DNA from: Methylotenera oryzisoli
GTDB taxonomy: Bacteria; Pseudomonadota; Gammaproteobacteria; Burkholderiales; Methylophilaceae
Direction of reading: 5' to 3'
NCBI GenBank assembly: GCA_945872425.1
Contig: CAMBZE010000001.1
Span: 17,895 to 81,894, forward strand
DNA: 64,000 bases
This document shows, piece by piece, positions 15,364 to 24,816 of this stretch (position 1 is the stretch's first letter; each line of letters begins with the position of its first letter). The notes under the pieces were generated by a model. That model saw only the letters and a list, made by a program, of their open reading frames with translations. It made no database searches and was not told the origin of the DNA. Both the position numbers and the translations under genes were made by a program.

Positions 15364-17082
15364 TTAAGCCTGTCCGCGCCGCATGGTGCCGGCATTATCA
15401 GCATTGCCACCACCAGCGCTAATTTTTTGATGCAATACATCAGGCACCGGCTGACCAAGCAAGGTGTACAAATTGATTAAATTGCGGCGATACAGTTGGT
15501 CAAAACTAGCGACGCTATCTGATGAATTGTAATCCCCGAACCACCAAAACCAATCAGAGCCTTCGCATATTGCCAATTGACGCTCACATTCAGCTAGCTG
15601 CTCAACATTTAAGCTTTGCTTTGCCAATACGGCATCGTAAGTTTTTTTAGCCGCGCATAATAAATCCCACGCTAAATTTTTGTCCTGACTGCCTATCCAA
15701 GTGCTAAAGGTACCATACACCCAACTACCGGCCACGACTTGATGCAGGGTGGGGGCTTGTGCATGATGAGCTTGATATAAATCCACAACATCACTAAAAG
15801 TGGTCATTTTAATGTCGGGATGATTTGCCAGCGCTTCATATAGCTCACTCAAGAAGTAGTATCCGTTATACGGAAAATACTCCCATGCATTTTCACCATC
15901 TAAAATCACACTAACGATTCTTGGCTGCGCATTCGGATTCGCTTGATGAATATGCTCAAGGCTGCTAACAAAATCACTCACCGCATCACTGGCGTGAATT
16001 TTTGCATACTCAAAACCAATTTTGTCTGAAAGCTGATCATCCCTGAAAAAGCACAAAATATCATGTTCGCCATTGGTGACACGATATGGCTGATATAAAT
16101 ATTCATCCTTGTTCGCAATACTTAACTGCGATTTCAATAAACTATTCGCCAACACCCCTTGCCCGGTCGCTGCCCACTCCACGCCATGCTCAGCCATTAA
16201 AGACAGCGCCGCATGAGAAACACCGCCTTCAGCCGGCCACATCCCACGTGGCTCAGTGCCAAAATGCTGCTGGTGAGATTTTTTGGCCGAGAGCATATGT
16301 GCAACCGCACGGCTCTGCCCGCCTGCATAGTTGGTGCTCTCCGGCAATGGCGCGTCTGGCATTGCATCCAGCGCAGATTCGAAATCCAGTAACAGTGGCA
16401 ATATTGGGTGGTAATACGGTGTGGTGGAAATTTCAATTTGCTTACGCGCCATCAACGCTTTATAGCGCGGAATCAGATTGGAAATGGTTTCAGCAATGAC
16501 TGCAAATAATTGCTGTCTTTCCGCATAAGTAAATAACACACCTTTGGCCATTAAGGCTTGCACTACCGGGCTGGTATGGCGCAAACTCTCACCACACCAC
16601 GCCAGGTGATACCACACCAGCAAATCCGCTTTATATTGAGCTGACATATAATGAAATTGATCATTGGTCATCATCGGCTCTATTAACTGATAAAGCTTTA
16701 ACAACCGTTGATAATGCGGAAACGGACTCAGCATGTTTTCGTGATGACTTTTAAAGCAGCTTTGCACAAGTAAATGACACTGCTCATTACTAATGTCTGT
16801 CAAGTTTTCTTCTACCAGCAAGGCCAGCAAAGGGTCTCGTATCGTATTTTGCTTGAATTGCTGCGTGTAATCCGCCAACTGCTCTAACAAAATAGGCACA
16901 AAATTAAAGCTCACGCGCGCAGCAGGATTGATTTCAAGGTGATACGCCATGTCGCTGTAATCTTTAATGGCGTGCAAATAGGTCCACGGCAACACATACT
17001 CATTCGTCGCCAAATCACGATAATCCGGTTGATGCATGTGCCAGTAAAGATTGAGATATAACTTGGGTCGAACGGTATCCAC
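15364..17082 (-). CDS. Glycoside hydrolase family 57 protein
   Basis: Alpha-glucan-active enzyme of family GH57 (amylase, amylopullulanase, glucanotransferase and branching enzymes). The five-region pattern is present: WHMHQPDYRD (residues 14-23), TTPYYHPILPLL (220-231), GMWPAEGG with the nucleophile candidate Glu285, and VSVILDGENAWE with the acid candidate Asp395. The start is GTG at 17082 with a distant AAGG; length 572. No signal peptide, so it acts in the cytoplasm. It sits between glgC and malQ in one minus-strand cluster. The exact activity is not readable; since glgB (GH13) is also present, hydrolysis or transfer is likelier than branching. Confidence 0.88.
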   Translation of the reverse strand: MDTVRPKLYLNLYWHMHQPDYRDLATNEYVLPWTYLHAIKDYSDMAYHLEINPAARVSFNFVPILLEQLADYTQQFKQNTIRDPLLALLVEENLTDISNEQCHLLVQSCFKSHHENMLSPFPHYQRLLKLYQLIEPMMTNDQFHYMSAQYKADLLVWYHLAWCGESLRHTSPVVQALMAKGVLFTYAERQQLFAVIAETISNLIPRYKALMARKQIEISTTPYYHPILPLLLDFESALDAMPDAPLPESTNYAGGQSRAVAHMLSAKKSHQQHFGTEPRGMWPAEGGVSHAALSLMAEHGVEWAATGQGVLANSLLKSQLSIANKDEYLYQPYRVTNGEHDILCFFRDDQLSDKIGFEYAKIHASDAVSDFVSSLEHIHQANPNAQPRIVSVILDGENAWEYFPYNGYYFLSELYEALANHPDIKMTTFSDVVDLYQAHHAQAPTLHQVVAGSWVYGTFSTWIGSQDKNLAWDLLCAAKKTYDAVLAKQSLNVEQLAECERQLAICEGSDWFWWFGDYNSSDSVASFDQLYRRNLINLYTLLGQPVPDVLHQKISAGGGNADNAGTMRRGQA

Positions 17083-17135
17083 TTTGAAAAAAACCTTGAG
17101 TAAAAAAATTTAAGAGGGTGGGTAATAGTAGGCGT

Positions 17136-17171
17136 TAGTCGGTAGTTAAACCTGATACTAACGACCGACTA
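17136..17171. repeat. Inverted repeat between GH57 and glgC
   Basis: TAGTCGGT and ACCGACTA are separated by 20 bases in the 102-bp gap. They could fold in the glgC-GH57 transcript, perhaps adjusting the ratio of the two products. There is no U-tract, so it is not a standard terminator. Confidence 0.4.
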
Positions 17172-17184
17172 CTAGCCAAAGATT

Positions 17185-18480
17185 TTAAATCACGCGATAT
17201 AAATCTTGTCCCAGCATATCTGGCGTCACTAACACGATGCCCTTTTCAGATACGTAGAAACGTTTTGCATCCAGACTTAAATCTACGCCAATTTCCATGC
17301 CTTCCGGAATCACACATCCGCGATCAATCACTACATTTTTGAGTACGACATTACGATTTACGGTCACTTTCGGCAAAATCACTGAGCCTTCGATATTGCA
17401 ATAACTATGCACGCGCACATCAGAAAACAAGATTGAGTTTGTAACACTTGAGCCGCTAATCAAGCACCCACCAGACACTAATGAATCGGTCGCTTTACCG
17501 GTTCGACCTTCGTCGTTAAACACAAATTTAGCCGGTGGCAACTGTTCCTGATAAGTCCAAATCGGCCAGTCCCTGTCATACAGATTAAGTTCTGGAATCA
17601 CTTTTGTGAGTTCCATATTGGCTTCCCAGTACGCATCAATCGTACCAACATCGCGCCAATAAAAATGATCATTCTTGACGCCTACACAACTATCAGTAAA
17701 CCGATGCGCCTGAATTTTATATTTTTGGATGATGTACGGAATAATATCGCCACCGAAATCATGGCTGGATTTTGGGTCGCCGGCATCTCGAATCAATTGC
17801 TCATATAAGAATTTAGCGTTAAATACATAAATTCCCATACTGGCAAACGCTTTGGTTGGGTCATCCGGCATATGCTTGGGGTTAGCCGGTTTCTCGGCAA
17901 ACTCAATCACGCGATCATTTTCATCTACCGCCAGCACACCAAAGCCTTTTGCATCTTCTAACGGCACATTGATACAAGCTACCGTCATATCCGCATTATT
18001 TCTCACGTGTGTAACCAACATTTTGCCATAATCCATTTTGTAAATATGGTCACCTGCCAGTATCAAAATGTATTCCGCATTGGCTTGCTCACGCAGTAAA
18101 TCAATGTTTTGGTACACGGCATCTGCAGTCCCTTTATACCAGTCTTCTGAGATGCGTTGCTGGGCAGGAATAATGTTGACAAACTCATTGAACTCACCAC
18201 GCAGAAAGCCCCATCCGCGCTGAATGTGTTGAATTAAACTTTGCGCTTTATATTGCGTTGCCACGTTAATGCGGCGAATGCCGGAATTGATGCAATTGGA
18301 AAGCGGGAAATCAATAATGCGAAATTTTCCGCCAAACTGTACCGCTGGCTTGGCGCGCCAATCGGTTAGATTCTTTAAGCGGCTACCACGTCCGCCTGCC
18401 AGAATTATCGCAACAGTATTTTTGGTTAGGGTGCTAATAAAACGGTCTGAATTTTGATCTGTTTGTCGATTTTTCAACAT
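17185..18480 (-). CDS. glgC: Glucose-1-phosphate adenylyltransferase (ADP-glucose pyrophosphorylase)
   Basis: Makes ADP-glucose from glucose-1-phosphate and ATP, the committed step of bacterial glycogen synthesis. The 431-residue protein has [29 protein letters not shown] near the N-terminus, the substrate segment [12 protein letters not shown] with its Lys, [14 protein letters not shown], and a C-terminal left-handed beta-helix part ([17 protein letters not shown]). A strong AGGAGG lies 5 bases before the ATG. It is first in the minus-strand cluster and divergent from glgB, so the 190-bp gap is the likely shared control region. No glgA is visible in the window. Confidence 0.96.
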   Translation of the reverse strand: MLKNRQTDQNSDRFISTLTKNTVAIILAGGRGSRLKNLTDWRAKPAVQFGGKFRIIDFPLSNCINSGIRRINVATQYKAQSLIQHIQRGWGFLRGEFNEFVNIIPAQQRISEDWYKGTADAVYQNIDLLREQANAEYILILAGDHIYKMDYGKMLVTHVRNNADMTVACINVPLEDAKGFGVLAVDENDRVIEFAEKPANPKHMPDDPTKAFASMGIYVFNAKFLYEQLIRDAGDPKSSHDFGGDIIPYIIQKYKIQAHRFTDSCVGVKNDHFYWRDVGTIDAYWEANMELTKVIPELNLYDRDWPIWTYQEQLPPAKFVFNDEGRTGKATDSLVSGGCLISGSSVTNSILFSDVRVHSYCNIEGSVILPKVTVNRNVVLKNVVIDRGCVIPEGMEIGVDLSLDAKRFYVSEKGIVLVTPDMLGQDLYRVI

Positions 18481-18587
18481 GATGCCCTCCTGAAGTTTGG
18501 TTAGTTACTTACTATTTATTGCGCTAGTCGGGCTTGCTAGCCATTAGTTGCTTAGCTTTATTTACTTACGATTTCGATTGAATACAT

Positions 18588-18612
18588 TATAATCAGCTTA
18601 AAGCACTATAAT
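18588..18612 (+). promoter_or_regulatory. Two TATAAT boxes in the glgC-glgB intergenic region
   Basis: TATAAT occurs at 18588-18593 (with a weak CTTACG 17 bases upstream) and again at 18607-18612, 60-85 bases before the glgB start. The divergent glgC start is about 110 bases to the left. Either box could drive glgB; the -35 boxes are poor, which suggests an activator or another sigma factor. Confidence 0.4.
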
Positions 18613-18671
18613 CCAGCCAAAACAAAACAAATTTAGCAAATAGCTTAAAAAAATCATGAGGAAAATATATT

Positions 18672-20894
18672 TTGGCAAAATCTGAAGCGGTTCAAGCAGA
18701 ATCTAAGGCACATACTCATGCGCGCCAGCTCATTTTAGAAGCTCGCCACCACAATCCATTTAGTTTTTTGGGTCATCACACTGTTGGCGCCAATGCTGAC
18801 CAACATTTTGTATTTCGTACCTTTCAGCCCCAAGCTTCAAATATTCACATCAAAACCGGCCGGACATGGGCCAAACTTGAAAAAACCCATGCCGATGGTT
18901 TGTTTGAATACAGCAGCAAAACTGCACTAAAAATACCTTGCCCGCTCAAAATTGAAGCTGGCGGCAACACCTATGAAACCCATGATGTCTATACATTCAG
19001 CTCCAGCATCACCCAGGATGAACTTCACTTATTTGGTGAGGGCCGCCTGAAACAAGCCTATAAAATGCTGGGCGCTCAAAATATCAGCCAAGACAATGTC
19101 GCAGGTGTACGCTTTGCCGTGTGGGCACCCAGTGCAGAGCGCGTGAGTGTCATTGGCAGCTTTAACAACTGGGATGGCCGCGTACACTCAATGCGCGCGC
19201 ATGGCTCCAGCGGGGTTTGGGATATTTTTATTCCTAACTTAACCACAAGTGACACCTATAAATTTGAAATCCGCAATCGCCACACCGGCAACATTTTAGT
19301 CAAAACGGACCCCTATGGCTTTGAGTTTGAGCAACGCCCTGGCACAGCCACAAAAATCAGCACCAGCCATCATCAATGGCAAGACAAGCAATGGCTGGAA
19401 GCGCGCAAACAGCGTGACTGGCTACATGCCCCTTTCAACTGTTACGAAGTGCATTTAGGCTCATGGCAACGTAATAAAAAAGGCCACTTTTTAACTTATC
19501 GTGAACTGGCAAAAACGCTAGTGCCACATGTTGCCGCCATGGGTTATACCCATGTTGAATTATTACCAATTTCCGAGCATCCACTGAATGAGTCTTGGGG
19601 ATATCAAACGACTGGCTATTTTGGCGTGACCAACAGATTCGGCTCGCCCGACGACTTGCGTTTTTTAATTGATACCTTTCACCAAGCCGATATTGGCGTG
19701 ATTTTAGATTGGGTGCCGGGTCACTTTCCAAAAGACGATTGGGCGCTGGCGCGCTTTGATGGTACTGCGCTGTATGAACATGAAGATCCCCGCCTAGGTG
19801 AACATCAGGATTGGGGTACTTATATTTTCAATTATGGCCGCAATGAAGTCCGTAACTTTTTAATTGCAAACGCCTATTTCTGGCTAAAAGAGTTTCATAT
19901 CGACGGGTTGCGCGTAGATGCCGTGGCCTCCATGCTCTATCTTGATTATTCGCGCAAGGCAGGCGAATGGCTGCCAAATAAATTCGGCGGTCGCGAGAAC
20001 CTTGATGTAATTGATTTCTTAAAACAACTGAATGTCATGGTGGGTGAGGATTTTGCAGGTGCGCTCACCATTGCAGAAGAGTCAACCGCATGGCCCATGG
20101 TGTCACGCCCGGTGTATTTAGGTGGGCTGGGCTTTAGTATGAAATGGAACATGGGCTGGATGAACGACACCCTGGCGTACATTGAGAACGACCCTGTACA
20201 TAGACGCTACTACCATGACATGCTTACCTTTGGTCAGCTGTACGCTTACTCGGAAAACTTTGTACTGCCGTTTTCTCATGACGAGGTCGTGCATGGCAAA
20301 AAATCGTTATTAGACAAAATGCCCGGGGATAGTTGGCAAAAATTCGCTAATCTACGCCTATTAACAGCCTACCAAATGACCACGCCGGGCAAAAAACTCA
20401 ACTTCATGGGCAACGAGTTTGGTCAGGGGCGCGAGTGGAATGTAAACACCAGCCTGGATTGGCACTTACTTGGTGACGATTATGAGGGCCACCAGTGGCA
20501 TCAAGGCATTCAGAAAGTGCATACTGACCTGAATCATCTCTACAAAACACTGCCCGCACTCCATACCCTGGATTTTGAACATCAAGGATTTGAGTGGATA
20601 GATTGCCATGACACTGAGCAATCAATTATCAGCTATGTAAGACGCGGATTGGATAATAGTTTTGTTATAATAGTGTTAAATTTTACGCCGGTGTCACGCA
20701 ATCAATATCGCATTGGCGTGCCACAAGCAGGTAGTTACCATGAAGTTTTCAACAGTGATGCAAGCTGTTACGGTGGTAGCAATCAAGGCAATGGCGCAGG
20801 GTTACATACCGAAAATGTAGCCTGGATGCATCACAATCAATCGCTTGTAATTACATTGCCGCCATTGGCTGGCATCGTTTTACAAATACAATAA
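18672..20894 (+). CDS. glgB: 1,4-alpha-glucan branching enzyme
   Basis: GH13 enzyme introducing alpha-1,6 branches into glycogen. The 740-residue protein has an N-terminal CBM48 pair (LILEARHHNPFSFLGHH and RFAVWAPSAERVSVIGSFNNWDG), then the catalytic barrel with EVHLGSWQR, VELLPISEHP, GLRVDAVASMLY (nucleophile Asp), LTIAEESTAWP (acid Glu) and LPFSHDEVVHGK (transition-state Asp). The start is TTG at 18672 with GAGG 10 bases upstream; an ATG 16 bases earlier is in another frame and stops after ten codons. It is followed by pgi 29 bp later, so the two probably form an operon. Confidence 0.96.
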   Translation: MAKSEAVQAESKAHTHARQLILEARHHNPFSFLGHHTVGANADQHFVFRTFQPQASNIHIKTGRTWAKLEKTHADGLFEYSSKTALKIPCPLKIEAGGNTYETHDVYTFSSSITQDELHLFGEGRLKQAYKMLGAQNISQDNVAGVRFAVWAPSAERVSVIGSFNNWDGRVHSMRAHGSSGVWDIFIPNLTTSDTYKFEIRNRHTGNILVKTDPYGFEFEQRPGTATKISTSHHQWQDKQWLEARKQRDWLHAPFNCYEVHLGSWQRNKKGHFLTYRELAKTLVPHVAAMGYTHVELLPISEHPLNESWGYQTTGYFGVTNRFGSPDDLRFLIDTFHQADIGVILDWVPGHFPKDDWALARFDGTALYEHEDPRLGEHQDWGTYIFNYGRNEVRNFLIANAYFWLKEFHIDGLRVDAVASMLYLDYSRKAGEWLPNKFGGRENLDVIDFLKQLNVMVGEDFAGALTIAEESTAWPMVSRPVYLGGLGFSMKWNMGWMNDTLAYIENDPVHRRYYHDMLTFGQLYAYSENFVLPFSHDEVVHGKKSLLDKMPGDSWQKFANLRLLTAYQMTTPGKKLNFMGNEFGQGREWNVNTSLDWHLLGDDYEGHQWHQGIQKVHTDLNHLYKTLPALHTLDFEHQGFEWIDCHDTEQSIISYVRRGLDNSFVIIVLNFTPVSRNQYRIGVPQAGSYHEVFNSDASCYGGSNQGNGAGLHTENVAWMHHNQSLVITLPPLAGIVLQIQ

Positions 20895-20923
20895 CCTATT
20901 AAATATAAAGCACTATTGTTAAA

Positions 20924-22582
20924 ATGTCTGCACTCACTCAACTTCCCGTGTGGGAAAAGCTCCGTCAACATCAACAGCAAACTGCATCCACTCATATGCG
21001 AGATTTGTTTGCGCAAGATGCCGATCGTTTCAATAAATTCAGCCTAAAATTTGCCGATATATTGCTCGATTACTCAAAACACCGAATGACCGATGAAACA
21101 TTGTCCTTGCTCTTCCAAATGGCGCGTGAAACTAAAATTGAACAATGGCGTGACAAGATGTTTGCTGGTGAAAAAATCAACATCACCGAGAACCGCGCCG
21201 TATTACATACCGCATTGCGTAATCGCGCCAATACGCCCGTGCTGGTCGATGGTCACGATGTGATGCCGGACGTGAACGCTGTCTTGGCGCAAATGCGCCA
21301 GTTCTCGAGCAATGTCCGTAATGGCAGTTGGTTGGGCTACTCAGGAAAGCGCATTACCGACATTGTCAATATTGGCATTGGTGGGTCTGACCTAGGCCCG
21401 GTGATGGTGTGCGATGCACTGAAACCCTATGCAAGTCCAGACTTAAAAGTTCACTTTGTATCAAACATTGATGGAGCACATTTGATGCGCGCGCTCAATG
21501 TTTGCAACCCAGAAACCACACTGTTTATTGTGGCTTCAAAAACGTTTACCACGCAAGAAACCATGACCAACGCACACTCCGCACGTCAATGGTTTCTGGA
21601 TACGGCAAAAGACAACGCCTACGTTGCAAAACACTTCGTGGCGCTTTCTACCAACACAAAAGCGGTGCAAGATTTTGGTATAGACAAGGCAAACATGTTT
21701 GCCTTTTGGGACTGGGTAGGTGGTCGTTACTCATTGTGGTCTGCCATCGGCTTGTCTATTGCTTTGTACGTAGGCATGGATAACTTCGAAGCCTTGCTAA
21801 CAGGCGGTTTTGAAATGGACGAGCACTTTAGAAATGCGCCGTTGGAACAAAATATGCCAGTGATTCTGGCACTGATTGGGGTTTGGTATAACAACTTCTT
21901 CCATGTGGACTCACAAGCTATCCTGCCCTATGACCAAGGACTGGCGCGCTTCCCAGCTTATATGCAACAAGCAGACATGGAAAGTAATGGTAAATTCATT
22001 TGCCGTGACGGTAGCCGTGTCACTTACAAAACCGGCCCGGTGATTTGGGGGGAAGCCGGAACCAATGGGCAACACGCGTTCTATCAACTGATTCATCAAG
22101 GTACGCAAATCATTCCGGCCGATTTTTTAATGCCAGTGCACAGCCATTATAAAGTAAGCAGCAATGGGTACGCGCACCACAAAATCCTGCTTGCTAACTT
22201 CCTGGCACAAACACAATCGTTGATGCTCGGCAAAACCAGAGAACAGGCGCGTGCTGAGCTTGAACAGCAAGGTTTAACGGGCGATGCACTTGAACAACTG
22301 CTCCCGCATAAGATATTTGATGGCAATCGCCCGACCACATCCATTCTGTTTGATAAACTCACACCCAATACCTTGGGTAAACTCATTGCCCTCTATGAAC
22401 ATAAAATATTCGTACAGGGCATTATTTGGGATATCAATAGCTACGACCAATGGGGCGTTGAATACGGCAAGCAAATTGCGCAGCAAATTCTGCCACAACT
22501 CGTCAACGATGAAATTGTCAGCAATTACGACAGCTCCACCAACGGCTTAATCAATTATACAAAAGCACTTAAGCTAGACTAG
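20924..22582 (+). CDS. pgi: Glucose-6-phosphate isomerase
   Basis: Interconverts glucose-6-phosphate and fructose-6-phosphate. In RuMP-pathway methylotrophs this step links formaldehyde-derived fructose-6-phosphate with oxidation and with glycogen synthesis (family knowledge, not shown here). The 552-residue protein carries [15 protein letters not shown], the PGI signature segment [20 protein letters not shown] with [18 protein letters not shown], and the C-terminal catalytic Lys region [15 protein letters not shown]. It lies 29 bp after glgB. No strong ribosome-binding site is visible before the ATG. Confidence 0.97.
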   Translation: MSALTQLPVWEKLRQHQQQTASTHMRDLFAQDADRFNKFSLKFADILLDYSKHRMTDETLSLLFQMARETKIEQWRDKMFAGEKINITENRAVLHTALRNRANTPVLVDGHDVMPDVNAVLAQMRQFSSNVRNGSWLGYSGKRITDIVNIGIGGSDLGPVMVCDALKPYASPDLKVHFVSNIDGAHLMRALNVCNPETTLFIVASKTFTTQETMTNAHSARQWFLDTAKDNAYVAKHFVALSTNTKAVQDFGIDKANMFAFWDWVGGRYSLWSAIGLSIALYVGMDNFEALLTGGFEMDEHFRNAPLEQNMPVILALIGVWYNNFFHVDSQAILPYDQGLARFPAYMQQADMESNGKFICRDGSRVTYKTGPVIWGEAGTNGQHAFYQLIHQGTQIIPADFLMPVHSHYKVSSNGYAHHKILLANFLAQTQSLMLGKTREQARAELEQQGLTGDALEQLLPHKIFDGNRPTTSILFDKLTPNTLGKLIALYEHKIFVQGIIWDINSYDQWGVEYGKQIAQQILPQLVNDEIVSNYDSSTNGLINYTKALKLD

Positions 22583-22588
22583 TGCTTG

Positions 22589-22622
22589 TTTTTTAGTCGC
22601 CCCTGAACAATAGTTGCTTAGG
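22589..22622. repeat. Inverted repeat between pgi and sppA
   Basis: CGCCCCT and AGGGGCG can pair across a 15-base loop in the 51-bp gap between the convergent pgi and sppA genes. No U-run follows on either strand, so it is at best a weak or factor-dependent terminator. Confidence 0.35.
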
Positions 22623-22633
22623 GGCGCGGTTAG

Positions 22634-23638
22634 TTACCGTAGCTTGACTTCACCTGAGTTAACTAATTGCCTGACGATGATGTCTCCAAGTACGGCGCTT
22701 GCACTTGCGCCAATCCGCTTGGCAATACGATTGGTCAAATCATCTTGGTAGGTAAAGTCTACAATTTCTTCCTGCTTGATAACTTCACGCGCAACATAAT
22801 CGGCGCTGCCAACGGCATCTGCAAGGCCGATTTTAATACTTTGCTCGCCACTCCAGAATAGGCCGCTAAAAGTCTCAGTGGTTTCTTTCAAGCGTGCGCC
22901 CCTGCCCTGCCTGACTACGGTTTTGAATTGCTCGTGAATTTCATTCAACATGGATTGTACTAAAACCTGATGCTTGGGATTTATTGGCGAGAAGGGATCC
23001 AGCATCGCTTTATTTTCACCTGCTGTCATCAATCGACGTTCAACGCCGACTTTTTTCATGATCTCAGTAAAGCCGTAACCATCCATCAGCACACCGATAG
23101 ACCCCACAATACTGGCTTTATCCACATATATTTTATCAGCGGCTACCGCAACGTAATAAGCGCCAGACGCGCAAACATCTTCAACAACCGCATAAACCGG
23201 AATTTTTGGATGCAGCTTTCTTTGACGCTTGATTTCGTCATTGATAATACCGGCTTGCACCGGACTGCCGCCCGGGCTATTGATGCGTAGAATAATACCT
23301 TTAGTGCCTTTATTATCATAAGCATCGCGCAGGCTACTCATCACGGCGTCGGCATTAACATCGCCATCTGCCTCAATCACACCCGAAATATCAATTAAAG
23401 CCGTGTGTGCGTCAAAACCTTTTTTTTCTTCACCCATCCCTAGAACCAACAGCCAAATAATGAATAAAAATGTCAGTCCTTTGAAAAATATCCCCCAACG
23501 ACGCGCTGTACGTTGCTCGGTAAGCGCAGCCGAAGCCAGACGTTCAATGGCATCACGCTGCCATTTGGTATCTTCAGCTTGCGTGGCTTTGGGTTCTGGA
23601 TTATTTGCAGCAATATTTAGCTGATTTTCTTCTGACAT
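22634..23638 (-). CDS. sppA: Signal peptide peptidase SppA, S49 family, short form
   Basis: Membrane-bound serine protease that degrades cleaved signal peptides. The 334-residue protein has a hydrophilic N-terminal tail, one membrane segment (about residues 46-64, WGIFFKGLTFLFIIWLLVLG) and a periplasmic S49 domain. ILRINSPGGSPVQAG, AVVEDVCASGAYYVAVAAD with the nucleophile Ser, and ASIVGSIGVLMDGYGF with the region of the catalytic Lys are visible. It is half the size of E. coli SppA, a common single-domain form. It is first in a run with a Rieske protein, a HAD phosphatase and rluC, in the order usual for betaproteobacteria. Confidence 0.92.
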   Translation of the reverse strand: MSEENQLNIAANNPEPKATQAEDTKWQRDAIERLASAALTEQRTARRWGIFFKGLTFLFIIWLLVLGMGEEKKGFDAHTALIDISGVIEADGDVNADAVMSSLRDAYDNKGTKGIILRINSPGGSPVQAGIINDEIKRQRKLHPKIPVYAVVEDVCASGAYYVAVAADKIYVDKASIVGSIGVLMDGYGFTEIMKKVGVERRLMTAGENKAMLDPFSPINPKHQVLVQSMLNEIHEQFKTVVRQGRGARLKETTETFSGLFWSGEQSIKIGLADAVGSADYVAREVIKQEEIVDFTYQDDLTNRIAKRIGASASAVLGDIIVRQLVNSGEVKLR

Positions 23639-23677
23639 AATTCCAACTTTCTACAATGGTATTGTATTTTATTAAGT

Positions 23678-24031
23678 TCAAGTAATAGATTCTATATTTA
23701 TTATAACTTTTTGATTTTGTTCAATAACATTAATTTTCTTTAAGCTTTTACCTTTACACGGCCCCATCACGCAAAAACCATTATCTGGTCGATAATGCGC
23801 ACCGTGTGTGGCACAAATCAAATAATCTTGTTGTGCCGTAAAAAACTCACCTTCGTTCCAATCCAACTCAACAGACATATGCGCACATTGATTCACATAA
23901 GCATAGGGCTTGCCCTGAAATCGCACCACGAAGCCTGATGCAAACTCGCCCAGTGCCGGCAAAGCAAAGCGAATCCCCTTGCCACCGTCTTCTAGCACCG
24001 CACTGTCAAATACGATTAGATTATCATTCAT
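23678..24031 (-). CDS. Small Rieske [2Fe-2S] protein
   Basis: A 117-residue stand-alone Rieske ferredoxin-like protein. The two cluster motifs are NQCAHMS (Cys-x-His) and LICATHGAHY (Cys-x2-His), separated by about 20 residues, and no other domain or signal peptide is present. Such proteins pass electrons or act as small ferredoxins; no partner is fixed by the neighbours. It lies between sppA and the HAD phosphatase, 16 bp after the latter, in a conserved betaproteobacterial run. A NirD-like role is possible but no nitrite reductase is here. Confidence 0.85.
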   Translation of the reverse strand: MNDNLIVFDSAVLEDGGKGIRFALPALGEFASGFVVRFQGKPYAYVNQCAHMSVELDWNEGEFFTAQQDYLICATHGAHYRPDNGFCVMGPCKGKSLKKINVIEQNQKVIINIESIT

Positions 24032-24047
24032 GAGAACATTTCCAGGA

Positions 24048-24704
24048 TTATGCGTGCTCTAGCAACCATTGTCCCAAATTAGCAAAGTCATCAAATTGCT
24101 GCATCGGGTTAAAATGTTGCCATTGATCTGACGACTGCGCACCATACGTCACGCCAATAGCATTGACGCCTGCATTTTTCGCCATATGTAAATCATAACT
24201 CGTATCGCCAATCATTAAAGTACGTTCCGGCAATATCACTAAATCATCCATCAGCTCATCCAGCATTTGCGGATGAGGTTTTGAAAAGCACTCGTCCACA
24301 GTACGTGTTGCATGAAAATACCGAGCCAGCCCTGTATGTTCCAATGCTAAATTAAGACCACGCCTGCCCTTGCCAGTAGCCACTGCCAGCTTAAATCCAC
24401 GTCGATTCAGCTCAACAATAATCTCTGGCACCCCTGAAAACAACAAAATCTCACTCTCTCCGGCATAATAATTTGCGTTATATTGTGTAGCAAGCTCCCG
24501 TGCTTTTTCTACCGGAATATCTCCATATAAAGACTGAATAGATTCACGTAAACCCAAGCCAATAATTCCACGTGCGGCTTGCGGTGTCAGTGCGGGCAAC
24601 CCAACTTGTTCAGCTGCTTTTAAAATTGCATGGGTAATCATGCCCGTTGAGTCGGCTAAAGTGCCATCCCAATCCCACACGATTAAATCAAATTGCTTCG
24701 GCAT
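24048..24704 (-). CDS. gph: HAD-superfamily phosphatase, phosphoglycolate phosphatase-like
   Basis: Hydrolyses a small phosphomonoester, by family 2-phosphoglycolate formed in DNA repair. The 218-residue protein has the HAD motif I VWDWDGTLADST (nucleophile Asp), motif II LAVATGKGR, the motif III lysine in SKPHPQ and motif IV IGDTSYDLHMAKNAGV, with an alpha-helical cap between I and II. It lies between rluC and the Rieske gene. The substrate is uncertain since HAD subfamily IA members share all these motifs. Confidence 0.82.
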   Translation of the reverse strand: MPKQFDLIVWDWDGTLADSTGMITHAILKAAEQVGLPALTPQAARGIIGLGLRESIQSLYGDIPVEKARELATQYNANYYAGESEILLFSGVPEIIVELNRRGFKLAVATGKGRRGLNLALEHTGLARYFHATRTVDECFSKPHPQMLDELMDDLVILPERTLMIGDTSYDLHMAKNAGVNAIGVTYGAQSSDQWQHFNPMQQFDDFANLGQWLLEHA

Positions 24705-24726
24705 TCTTGAATGATTCTTTCTCTAG

Positions 24727-24816
24727 GGAAGTGCTTATTAAATGAGCGAGCGGAATAAAGTGCAAGGCGCACGGAACGCAGCAATTTGCCCGTGTAGCCA
24801 TTTAATCAGTGCTTCC
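24727..24816. mobile_element. 90-bp MITE-like element related to the 272-bp family
   Basis: Ends GGAAGTGCTTATTAAATG and CATTTAATCAGTGCTTCC are inverted copies of each other and match the termini of the 272-bp element seen at 35.4 and 55.6 kb. TAG flanks both sides. It overlaps the last five codons of rluC: GGAAGCACTGATTAA of the element is read as Gly-Ser-Thr-Asp-stop. Confidence 0.8.

Noticed and set aside
13863-15458. Upstream start of malQ at 15458 with an apparent signal peptide
   Set aside because: The extra 32 residues are GH57 codons read in another frame; the hydrophobic stretch is accidental, and a TTG with a good ribosome-binding site follows the GH57 stop.
22589-22622. Rho-independent terminator after pgi
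   Set aside because: The 7-bp stem exists, but no U-tract follows on either strand, so it is listed only as an inverted repeat.
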